Shown here: positions 1 to 5,909 of the stretch, in pieces
Layout of the letters: each line of letters begins with the position of its first letter
Numbering within the stretch: position 1 is the stretch's first letter
Assembly: GCA_048939725.1 (NCBI GenBank)
Contig: JBHLPG010000207.1
Span: 1 to 6,860 of the forward strand
Source of the DNA: Hodarchaeum sp048939725
GTDB lineage: Archaea > Asgardarchaeota > Heimdallarchaeia > Hodarchaeales > Hodarchaeaceae
Length of the DNA: 6,860 nt
Direction of reading: 5' to 3'
The notes under the pieces: generated by a model
What the model was told of the DNA's origin: nothing
The model's input: only the letters and a program-made list of their open reading frames with translations
Database searches by the model: none
Program-made: the position numbers and the translations under genes

Positions 1-1
1 C

Positions 2-673
2 ACGGAAGGCACGATCACGACTGATATCCTTATTTCTGATATTCATGAGATAGCTCTCATTGATGCAATAATTATCCCTGGGGGAGAGTTTGCTTCAACT
101 CTTTATTCAAATCAGAATATAGGACGCTTTCTAACTGATGCAAACGATCTCGGCTTGGTAATTGCAGGAATAGGTAATGGAACACTTGTCCAGGCGGATT
201 TGATCAACGGGAAAAAATTCACCAGCCATAGCTCTATTGTTGCTAATCTTACAACAGCAGGTGGGATCTATATCGATGGAGTATCTGTTGTTACTGATGG
301 GAATATTATTACTGCGACTTCTCCAAACTACGAAGAATTCTCCTATGCTATTGCGAATGCTATGGGGTATTCATATACTCTTACAGTTGATATTTCGTTT
401 GAAAAGGAAGAACAAGGTTGGAATTATGCCATACGAGTTGAGGCTTCAGATAACTATATCATTAAGAGAATGAGTATTAACCTGTCTTCCCTTGTTTCTG
501 ATGAGAAAACATTGATTGACTCCTTTGAGCTCAAAGGAAAAAGTGGGGTATTCACTACAGACCTTGGAATTTTAGCTAATGGCTATTATGTTGTAGATCT
601 TGAAGCTGAGAGTATTTATGGAAACCTTGAAGTTCATCCTGCAGTTAAGGAATTCTCTGTTGGGAGCAATTAA
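2..673 (+). CDS. DJ-1/PfpI-like (class I glutamine amidotransferase-like) protein with C-terminal beta-rich domain; 5' end outside window
   Basis: The frame is open from the first bases of the window, so the start lies upstream; 223 residues are visible. The first 120 or so match the second half of a DJ-1/PfpI domain: a strand ending in IIIPGG (visible residues 23-28), the segment where the nucleophile elbow should lie (VIAGIGNG, 53-60), then LINGKKFTSH (67-76) and VVTDGNIITATSP (96-108), which correspond to the family's 'GlkGrkaT' and 'vvdgnliTs.gp' blocks. In active members the elbow reads (A)ICHG; here Cys is Gly58 and His is Asn59, so cysteine-based protease, deglycase or chaperone chemistry is unlikely. 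Residues from about 124 to 223 are alternating polar/hydrophobic strands resembling an Ig-like or other beta-sandwich domain, which is not part of the standard family. I infer a binding or structural role. TTG at 155 is not a credible start, because the conserved PGG block lies upstream of it. The gene converges with the TPR gene. Confidence 0.8.
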   Translation, partial: TEGTITTDILISDIHEIALIDAIIIPGGEFASTLYSNQNIGRFLTDANDLGLVIAGIGNGTLVQADLINGKKFTSHSSIVANLTTAGGIYIDGVSVVTDGNIITATSPNYEEFSYAIANAMGYSYTLTVDISFEKEEQGWNYAIRVEASDNYIIKRMSINLSSLVSDEKTLIDSFELKGKSGVFTTDLGILANGYYVVDLEAESIYGNLEVHPAVKEFSVGSN

Positions 674-679
674 CCCTAA

Positions 680-702
680 TCTCCCTCTCTTCTTCCTTTT
701 TT
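680..702 (+). terminator. Pyrimidine/T-tract terminator of the DJ-1-like gene
   Basis: Seven bases after the TAA stop there are 23 consecutive pyrimidines ending in six Ts (697-702). Archaeal RNA polymerase commonly terminates at oligo-T tracts without needing a hairpin, and the position right after a stop in a convergent intergenic gap fits. Function is inferred from sequence only. Confidence 0.55.
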
Positions 703-716
703 ATAATTCAGGAATC

Positions 717-738
717 ACTATCTGGGATAGTAGTTTTT
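717..738 (+). terminator. Small hairpin plus T5, second terminator in the convergent gap
   Basis: ACTATC (717-722), loop TGG, GATAGT (726-731) forms a perfect 6-bp stem, followed by AG and TTTTT (734-738). It would back up the pyrimidine tract for rightward transcription. For the leftward TPR gene, the T5 read on the minus strand from 747-743, a few bases past its TGA stop, is the likely end signal. Confidence 0.45.
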
Positions 739-754
739 AATTAAAAATGATTAA

Positions 755-2407
755 TCATCCTTCAGGGGGGCTTCGCTGCACAATTCTCTGAGCTTCTTGG
801 AGATATTCTGTAAGCTGAGCGTGGATTAAGCGTTCTTGGAGAGAAGTATGTTGCTGGATCAAGTCCTGCCATTTGTGGAAATCATTTTCGAGTTCGTTCT
901 GCTCGATTTCCACCTTCTGCATCAATTGATTAAGATTTTTTTCTTTAATAATCATCCTAGCTTGAGTGAAGTATTCTTGGGCTTGATCTAGCTCTCCTTC
1001 CACCGTGGCAAACTTCGCTCTTAGGAGTAAAGCGTTGACAACCATATTGAAGTCTTGAGAATCTTGTGCTTTGGTATGGAATTGGTGAATAAGTGTTTTC
1101 GCTTCTTCCCACACCTCTTGTTCACCAGTGGCCTTCAGTTCAAGAAGTAAGAGGTCACAGAGAGCGACTATTGCAATCATAGTAAAAGCTGGATTCTCTA
1201 CTTCACTCACAATTTGCCTTAACAATGCTTGAGCATGCATTTTTTCAGCCATCCGTGGACTCTGCTTTAAGACCAGCGCTTCAACTAAGCGCTTTCGAAG
1301 ATGAGCCATTTGTGCCTCATCAGGGATATGAGCAGTAACTTTTTGTAGTTTATTCAGATACTTTTGGGCATGTTCAAGCTCCTGTTGGTCTAAACTCAGA
1401 AGAATGAGATGAAATAAATTCTTTGCTACGAAATAATCATGATTTAATGCCTCAAATTTGGCCAAACTACTTTGAAAAAACGGTAATGCTATGTCCAATG
1501 CACCCTTTTGATGATACGCTTCACCTATAATACGGAAAGTTTCAGCAATTATACCATCTCTACCTAACGGTTCAGCTACAGCTAAGCCTTGTCGAAAATA
1601 ATCTAACGCTTTGTCTGGGCTACCTCTGCGAGCATATATATTACCAATATGCTTTAACGCGTGTACAATGTATTCAGAGTTGCCAGTCGCTTCACTGAGG
1701 CTTAAACTCCGTTGATAGTACTCCAACGCTCTATCCAGCTCACCTCCAGCGTCATTCACATTACCAATGTCATGTAAGCATTCCCCAATTCCTCGCTTGT
1801 TACCTAACGCCTCGTAAAGGGATAAACTCTGTTGATAGTACTCCAACGCAGTGTCTGGTTCGCTTTTAAACAAATGTGAATTAGCTATCCAAAAAAGGCA
1901 TGAAGCGATACCATGGCGATTGTTTAGGAAATCAAATGATTTTAATGCTTTGTGATAATGCTTTAAGGACATGTCTAACTCCATCTTAGTGTAATAACTA
2001 AGACCTTTTACGTGTTCAAATACAGCTATCCAAATCGCCCCAATCTGACGTTCTGTATCCGTTAGGGTTTCCATAATGGCTTCTCCTTCCGCCAAGACCG
2101 ATTGAGCCTGTTCTTGCAGTGATCGGCTTAATGCATATAAAGCATAGAATTGAGCTGCCAACAATGCCAGGAGAAAACCAGGATTCTTGGGAGACGGATA
2201 GGTTGCGCGTGCCATAGTAGCGGTTTGAAGGGCTTCTTCGGACCTCCCAAATCCTTCCAAAGAGCGACTTTTGTAATAAATGCATGCTATTTGCTCCTCC
2301 TCGGATAAGGCAGCCTATTCACCTCGGTCCTCGGTCTGTGTGAACTGATCTAAGACCTCCTGGTATTTTCCAGATTCATAGAGGTCTTTTAGTTCTTTCA
2401 ACATCAT
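755..2407 (-). CDS. TPR-array protein, frame interrupted by an in-frame UAG at codon 31
   Basis: From ATG at 2407 to TGA at 757-755 there are 551 codons in one frame, broken only by TAG at 2317-2315. Before the TAG the frame reads MMLKELKDLYESGKYQEVLD, a typical first TPR-like helix pair; after it comes LSEEEQIACIYYKSRSLEGF, the next helix, so both sides clearly belong to one protein. Residues about 125-355 are roughly six tetratricopeptide units with an exact 40-residue period (units such as ALEYYQQSLSLYEALGN followed by IGNV/IGNI). The rest is helical, with a coiled-coil-like, Glu/Gln-rich tail. TPR arrays bind protein partners, probably in the cytoplasm (no signal peptide or membrane segment). 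ATG 2407 has a GGAG ribosome site and a TATA box upstream. The longest uninterrupted frame begins at TTG 2260, inside a helix, and is a poor start. The gene may be a recent pseudogene, read through, or carry a sequence error. The protein family is secure; the expressed form is not. Confidence 0.8.
1703..1849 (-). repeat. 120-bp-period internal repeat within the TPR array
   Basis: The 27 bases at 1703-1729 recur at 1823-1849 with a single mismatch, exactly 120 bp (40 codons) apart. They encode the ALEYYQ(Q/R)SLSL helix in two successive TPR units. A weaker copy lies at about 1591-1610. The nucleotide-level identity points to recent unit duplication or gene conversion within the array. Confidence 0.7.
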
Positions 2408-2414
2408 GAGGTCA

Positions 2415-2418
2415 CTCC
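2415..2418 (-). promoter_or_regulatory. Ribosome binding site of the TPR gene
   Basis: On the minus strand GGAG lies 7 nt before ATG 2407 (10 nt before the second ATG at 2404). It supports initiation upstream of the in-frame UAG rather than at a later codon. Confidence 0.6.
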
Positions 2419-2472
2419 AAGGAGTTATTATTACCTTTTAAATCTTCAACTCCTAGCTTTGAGACTCAAGAG

Positions 2473-2486
2473 TATATAAGCTTTTG
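2473..2486 (-). promoter_or_regulatory. TATA/BRE promoter of the TPR gene
   Basis: The minus strand reads CAAAAG then CTTATATA, a good archaeal BRE plus TATA box. Transcription would start near 2450, giving a leader of about 43 nt that contains the GGAG site. A second AT-rich element, TTTAAAAG (2442-2435), is too close to the ATG to leave room for that ribosome site. The intact promoter suggests the gene was functional until recently or still is. Confidence 0.55.
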
Positions 2487-2783
2487 ATGAATACGGAAGA
2501 GAGCCTTTCCAAAAAATTCCCTTCCTGTCGGAGGAGTTTAAATCTCGCATCATAACCCCATATTAGACAGACACCAGACCACTGCTGAGGTTCCTCCAAT
2601 GACATAGGTACTTCCTTCAATTTCCTTTACTCCCTAAAGAAAGGTACTTCAGTATTTGAATCCGCTATTAACTGTTTTGAGTCCTCTCTCAACAAATTTT
2701 AGATTATATCAGTACACTTGGTATTATTAAGGTTTTATACTATAGCTTCGCTAAACCATGAAGAACTCTGTAGATTTTAAGCA
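2487..2783. other. Non-coding gap between the winged-helix and TPR genes
   Basis: About 300 bp with no credible gene on either strand. All frames are short and lack a start with a ribosome site. I see no strong terminator for the winged-helix gene; the only nearby structure is a 4-bp TAGC/GCTA hairpin at about 2746-2756. The 8-mer GGTACTTC occurs twice (about 2607 and 2643), without evident meaning. Confidence 0.5.
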
Positions 2784-3464
2784 TTAAAGGTCTGGAATAT
2801 TCTTTTTAAGAACCTGAGACAAATCATTTAGGAGATTGATATATTTAGAGTGACTGCAATTGACAGTCTGCAGAAATTCGTACAAGAGATTCATATCAAT
2901 CTGATTCTTATCAATTAGCTCCTCATATTTAAGTAACCATTCTCCAAAAAGACGGAAAAAATGTTCGTTTGTGTCAGAAAACTGTTTGGGAATGCTAAAA
3001 TAATTGCTAGGAAGATCCAAACCGATTAATTTAGTAAACTTCTGAAACTCATCAAATTGAGTTTTATAATGCTCATAAATGTACTGTCTGCTAGAGACAA
3101 ATAAATTCCTCGCAACCCGACCATAATATTTGGTTTTATTTCGTCCATGAGGGCCTTCAAGTAATGTTACAACATTTTCAATTAACCCAAGTTCAACTAA
3201 GACATCTAAATGAAAATAGAGTGTTGTTTTGCTAATTTCTTTGTCAATTACCTTCCGGAGAGCGGTATCAATTTCAGTTACATTTAATGCGTGTCTGACC
3301 TTTGAATTTCCATCAGGAGACTCGTCTTCTATTCCTATTCTCAAAAGTTTAACAATTTCTCTTCTGACGGATTGGGAGAAATATTTATCCTTTGGGACAT
3401 TGACAAAAACAAACTGGGGAATGTTTTCCCAGTAATCAAAGAGTTTTTGACGATCTTTAGCCAT
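2784..3464 (-). CDS. ArsR-like winged-helix transcriptional regulator
   Basis: A 226-residue protein, probably a cytoplasmic DNA-binding repressor. Helices at about 33-43 (SVRREIVKLLRIG) and 62-73 lead to the recognition helix at 77-93, ISKTTLYFHLDVLVELGLI, which has the '(I/L)skttlyyHL..L...Glv' pattern of archaeal ArsR/HTH_20-type domains. The wing follows (95-117), with the basic loop GRNKTKYYG. The C-terminal 110 residues are helical and rich in Phe and Tyr and look like a dimerisation or ligand domain; I do not recognise a ligand family. There is no Cys pair arranged for metal sensing (a single Cys near the C-terminus). ATG 3464 is chosen because it is the first start in frame, and the N-terminal basic stretch follows naturally. 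The ribosome site is weak (GATGA). The gene is divergent from the AKR-DUF362-MFS cluster, with a 9-bp inverted repeat over its own promoter, which suggests autoregulation. Confidence 0.85.
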   Translation of the reverse strand: MAKDRQKLFDYWENIPQFVFVNVPKDKYFSQSVRREIVKLLRIGIEDESPDGNSKVRHALNVTEIDTALRKVIDKEISKTTLYFHLDVLVELGLIENVVTLLEGPHGRNKTKYYGRVARNLFVSSRQYIYEHYKTQFDEFQKFTKLIGLDLPSNYFSIPKQFSDTNEHFFRLFGEWLLKYEELIDKNQIDMNLLYEFLQTVNCSHSKYINLLNDLSQVLKKNIPDL

Positions 3465-3486
3465 GAGTTGTCATCTTTTCTGTTAT

Positions 3487-3520
3487 TAATTACTGGTGTG
3501 GCTTGAGTAATCAGTAATTA
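3487..3520. promoter_or_regulatory. Inverted-repeat operator, probable autoregulatory site
   Basis: TAATTACTG (3487-3495) and CAGTAATTA (3512-3520) are perfect 9-bp inverted arms separated by 16 bp. One arm overlaps the TATA box and the other sits at the expected start of transcription of the winged-helix gene. A dimeric winged-helix protein bound here would block the promoter. That its own product binds is inference. Confidence 0.5.
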
Positions 3521-3525
3521 TATTC
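3518..3525 (-). promoter_or_regulatory. TATA box of the winged-helix regulator gene
   Basis: The minus strand reads GAATATAA, preceded by an A-rich BRE-like stretch. The expected transcription start is near 3495, leaving a leader of about 30 nt to ATG 3464. One arm of the 3487-3520 inverted repeat overlaps this box. Confidence 0.5.
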
Positions 3526-3547
3526 ATTTTTGATTATTTTGTCCGAA

Positions 3548-3563
3548 ACGAAATCTATATAAT
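3548..3563 (+). promoter_or_regulatory. Rightward TATA/BRE promoter in the divergent region
   Basis: ACGAAAT followed by CTATATAAT is a good BRE/TATA pair on the plus strand, with expected start near 3585. The next rightward gene begins about 320 nt downstream and has its own TATA box, so this promoter makes either a very long leader or a separate short RNA. Confidence 0.45.
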
Positions 3564-3575
3564 GCGAAATTACGG

Positions 3576-3592
3576 TTCGAGTTCTCCTCGAA
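3576..3592. repeat. 17-bp dyad TTCGAG-N5-CTCGAA at the predicted start site
   Basis: TTCGAG (3576-3581) and CTCGAA (3587-3592) are perfect inverted arms around TTCTC. The dyad is centred at 3584, about 25 bp after the centre of the TATA box at 3555-3563, where transcription should start. It could be a repressor operator or, if transcribed, the first stem-loop of the RNA. Confidence 0.45.
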
Positions 3593-3681
3593 AGGTAGAC
3601 GACATAATTTAAAGAAATTATCTGGTCAAGAATAGACAACGAAGGGTGATGGAAAATTTTTGAATATTCACATCTTCACCC
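3585..3681 (+). ncRNA. Candidate small structured RNA or structured leader
   Basis: Downstream of the 3548-3563 promoter, stem-loops follow one another in a region without a credible gene. ATAATTT/AAATTAT (3604-3610 with 3615-3621, loop AAAG) can be extended by GAC/GTC around a small bulge. GGGTGA/TCACCC (3644-3649 with 3676-3681) has an inner TG/CA pair. A T5 run at 3657-3661 could end a short transcript of about 75 nt, before the second stem closes. It matches no RNA family that I recognise, and AT-rich DNA produces some hairpins by chance. Confidence 0.22.
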
Positions 3682-3744
3682 AAAAGATATTGGGGACATT
3701 AATGTAATAAGAGGGACTATTCTTCTCAACTAGAGCTAATTAAT

Positions 3745-3783
3745 ATCTGAACAGATGATTGGGCGAAAAAGTGTTATTGCCCA
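3745..3783. promoter_or_regulatory. Two inverted repeats just upstream of the AKR promoter
   Basis: ATCTG-AA-CAGAT (3745-3756) and TGGGC-N14-GCCCA (3760-3764 with 3779-3783) lie directly upstream of the BRE/TATA at 3787-3801. This is where an archaeal activator, or a repressor blocking TFB, would bind. The arms are short, so one or both could be chance. Confidence 0.35.
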
Positions 3784-3786
3784 TGT

Positions 3787-3801
3787 GAATAAGTTTATAT
3801 A
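3787..3801 (+). promoter_or_regulatory. TATA/BRE promoter of the AKR-DUF362-MFS cluster
   Basis: GAATAAG followed by TTTATATA is a strong archaeal BRE/TATA pair. Transcription would begin near 3825, giving a leader of about 80 nt before the AKR start. The 8-bp palindrome ACGTACGT (3801-3808) and the 6-bp palindrome TTCGAA follow immediately. Confidence 0.6.
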
Positions 3802-3822
3802 CGTACGTTTCGAACCTTCCCC

Positions 3823-3840
3823 AAATCGCATTTTCGATTT
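3823..3840. promoter_or_regulatory. Dyad AAATCG-N6-CGATTT at the AKR transcription start
   Basis: Perfect 6-bp arms around CATTTT lie at the expected start of the AKR transcript. The position suits a repressor operator; the responsible protein is unknown. Confidence 0.35.
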
Positions 3841-3905
3841 AAATGCTTTTCAAAACGTATGCTAAAACCGATTAAACAAGGAATTTGGCGATTGATGTGA
3901 TAAAA

Positions 3906-4943
3906 GTGAAGTATAAACTGCTAGGTAAGAGTGGATTACGAATCTCTGAACTTTCCTTAGGGACAATGACTTTTGGAGATGATTGGGGTTGGGGCAGCCC
4001 AAAAGAGGTTGCAGAACAGGTTTTCCGAAAATTCACAGATGCAGGTGGAAATTTCATCGATACCGCATGCAATTATACTGATGGAACCAGTGAAAAATTT
4101 CTGGGCGAATTTATTGAAGGTGATCGTGATCGGTATGTCATTGCAACAAAATATACTCTTCATGACCATCGTTGGAAAAATGATCCCAACGCTGGGGGAA
4201 ACCAGCGAAAGAACCTGTTCAGAACGGTCAAGCAAAGCCTAGAACGATTACGGACTGATTATATTGATTTACTTTATTTACATATGTGGGATTATACAAC
4301 CCCAGTTCAAGAAATCATGCGAAGTTTGGATGATTTAATTAGTTCTAGAAAAGTCAACTATATTGGAATTTCTGATACTCCTGCTTGGATTGTTGCTAGA
4401 GCGAATACTATGGCTGAGATACGGGGATGGAACCCATTTGTCGCATTCCAATTTCCTTACAATCTCTCATTTCGCGACCCAGAGAGGGAAATAATTCCTA
4501 TGTGTAAAAAAATGGATTTAGCTATGACAGTATGGGCTCCCCTGGGAGCTGGGTTATATACAGGGAAATATTCAAGAGAAAACCCCACTCCTGGGAGACT
4601 AAGAGAAGGAAAGTGGGGTGCTCCCTCAGAAGATAGACTCAAAATCGCTAGAGAAGTGGATAAAATCGCGGATGAAATTGGATGCTCTTCAGCTAATGTT
4701 GCACTCAATTGGGTCAAAAAACAGGATCCTCTAATTATCCCTATTTTTGGTGTGACCTCATTGGAGCAACTAGAGGATAATTTACGATGTTTGGAATTTA
4801 AAGTGACTGATGAACATTGTCAGCGGCTAGCAGAATTAGTTGATTTCAAATTTGGTTTCCCTAAAGGGTTCCTCATTGGTAACAAAGGCCTCTATCATGG
4901 AGAGACATACAATCTATTGGAAAATCATCGCAATTACGAATAG
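3906..4943 (+). CDS. Aldo/keto reductase, aryl-alcohol dehydrogenase-like (NADP-dependent)
   Basis: A (beta/alpha)8-barrel oxidoreductase of 345 residues, a normal length, that interconverts carbonyls and alcohols with NAD(P)H in the cytoplasm. The full tetrad is present: Asp52 and Tyr57 in NFIDTACNYTDGTSEKFLGE, Lys82 in IATKYT and His126 in LLYLHMWD. GISDTPAW, QFPYNLSFRDPEREIIPMC, APLGAGLYTGKY and the C-terminal FGVTSLEQLEDNL (cofactor region) follow in the expected order. The DDWGWG stretch after GTMTFG and the 'EREIIPMC' block are typical of the AAD/YajO-like group. The substrate cannot be read from sequence. I chose GTG 3906 because the family begins with (M)KYxxLGKSGL, and GTGAT, matching the end of the anti-Shine-Dalgarno complement, lies 4 nt upstream. 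GTG 3897 and TTG 3885 are in-frame alternatives that add 3 or 7 residues without counterparts in the family. The stop is TAG. It is the first gene of the three-gene rightward cluster. Confidence 0.92.
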   Translation: MKYKLLGKSGLRISELSLGTMTFGDDWGWGSPKEVAEQVFRKFTDAGGNFIDTACNYTDGTSEKFLGEFIEGDRDRYVIATKYTLHDHRWKNDPNAGGNQRKNLFRTVKQSLERLRTDYIDLLYLHMWDYTTPVQEIMRSLDDLISSRKVNYIGISDTPAWIVARANTMAEIRGWNPFVAFQFPYNLSFRDPEREIIPMCKKMDLAMTVWAPLGAGLYTGKYSRENPTPGRLREGKWGAPSEDRLKIAREVDKIADEIGCSSANVALNWVKKQDPLIIPIFGVTSLEQLEDNLRCLEFKVTDEHCQRLAELVDFKFGFPKGFLIGNKGLYHGETYNLLENHRNYE

Positions 4944-4954
4944 AAGGTTTAGCC

Positions 4955-5872
4955 ATGAGAAAGATAGGGAATATTGTCTTAGAAGAAGGAGTTGTGGACA
5001 AAGAATCATTTCACGAAGTCATCAGACACCTAGAGCTGAAGTCACCAGTTATTATCAAACCAAATTGGGGCTTCTCCGTCTGCTTCACGGAGGCAATTAT
5101 TCTGGATTGGGTTCTCTCTGCTATTGATGGTGAAGCCATCGTTGTAGAGAGTTATGGCTGGGCACGAAGTGAAGAAGCACTTAAAACGGGAGGTTGGGGT
5201 TCTTTTGACCGAGAGGATCTTCGTAAGAGTGATCAGTGGTTCTTGGAATATTCTGGGATTGATAAGATCCTAGAGAAGCATGATGTAGAGTTCTTGAACA
5301 TTACCGAAGAAAATTGGGCTAACAGAACAGCAAAACCTGAGCACATTGAAGAGCTTGTTAAAAAGAAACATGCTCCGCTTGAACGAGAGGAATTTTACAG
5401 TATTATTCCTGAACGACTGTATAAGATGCGTGGGGGGGATTTACTCAGCTTAGCAAAATTGAGACTCTTAGAGGCACCTATGATAGTTTCTTTTTCAGTT
5501 AAAAATTTCTTTGGAATGATCCCTGGTCCTGATCGTGGTCCATTTCACGGGAAGAAGCACAGTAAGCTGAACCAAAGTATCGTGGATATCTACAAAGTCT
5601 ATGATTCTTTATTTCATATTTCGGGAATCATCGAAGCGGTGTTTACAGCTTCTCTGAGAGACCCTGACACCTTCGAGTGGGAGACTCGTGAAAATCTTGG
5701 GTTTATTTCAGCATCGGAAAATCCTCTTGCGTTAGACGCCTTTCTAAGCACTCTTTTAGGAAAAGATCCACATAAAATTGGGTATCTTGAGCTAGCTGCT
5801 GAAAACTTCGGTAAATGGGACGAAGAAACTCTCAAACTCGGCGTTGATGACGGGATTAAGGTATTAGAATAA
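4955..5872 (+). CDS. DUF362 domain protein without Fe-S ligands
   Basis: A 305-residue soluble protein of the DUF362 family, whose biochemical role is generally unassigned. The family blocks are visible: a strand VIIKPNWGF (32-40), where the Lys-Pro-Asn segment is the hallmark; VVESYGW further on (the 'vvEg' block); and FSVKNFFGMIPGPDRGPFHG (about 180-199), the 'sLKnlfGlvpg.dr...H' block, followed by Lys-His and the helix LNQSIVDIY. Many family members carry ferredoxin-like Cys clusters; this one has a single Cys (residue 43) in the whole chain, so it does not bind a 4Fe-4S cluster by itself. No signal peptide or membrane segment is present. ATG 4955 has GAAGG 8 nt upstream, overlapping the AKR stop region. 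The gap to AKR is 11 nt, so the two genes are almost certainly co-transcribed. A role with the reductase in modifying the same compound is inference. Confidence 0.88.
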   Translation: MRKIGNIVLEEGVVDKESFHEVIRHLELKSPVIIKPNWGFSVCFTEAIILDWVLSAIDGEAIVVESYGWARSEEALKTGGWGSFDREDLRKSDQWFLEYSGIDKILEKHDVEFLNITEENWANRTAKPEHIEELVKKKHAPLEREEFYSIIPERLYKMRGGDLLSLAKLRLLEAPMIVSFSVKNFFGMIPGPDRGPFHGKKHSKLNQSIVDIYKVYDSLFHISGIIEAVFTASLRDPDTFEWETRENLGFISASENPLALDAFLSTLLGKDPHKIGYLELAAENFGKWDEETLKLGVDDGIKVLE

Positions 5873-5909
5873 ATTTTACGATTTAGATTGATTGGTTGTG
5901 AATTTCAAA

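Noticed and set aside
2016..2285. 89-codon minus-strand frame overlapping the start of the TPR open frame
   Set aside because: It lies in another frame over clear TPR coding sequence and has no recognisable protein features.
2550..2633. Minus-strand 27-codon frame containing TYVIGGTSAVVW, resembling a fragment of a larger protein
   Set aside because: It is bounded by stops, has no start codon with a ribosome site and is too short to assign; a gene remnant is possible but unsupported.
3571..3592. GGTTCGAGTTC resembling a tRNA T-arm
   Set aside because: The flanking bases do not form the 5-bp T-stem with acceptor and anticodon arms; no tRNA can be folded here.
3660..3707. 15-codon TTG-started frame after GGGTGAT, as a possible leader peptide
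   Set aside because: TTG start, very short, and the GGGTGAT is better explained as one arm of a stem. It cannot be supported.
3755..3865. 36-codon plus-strand frame from ATG 3755
   Set aside because: It runs through the AKR TATA box and operator-like repeats, has no ribosome site and no protein-like pattern.
3885..3905. TTG 3885 or GTG 3897 as the AKR start
   Set aside because: AAGGA is only 2 nt from TTG 3885, and the extra residues precede the usual family start (M)KYxxLGKSGL. GTG 3906 with GTGAT upstream fits better, though the choice is not certain.
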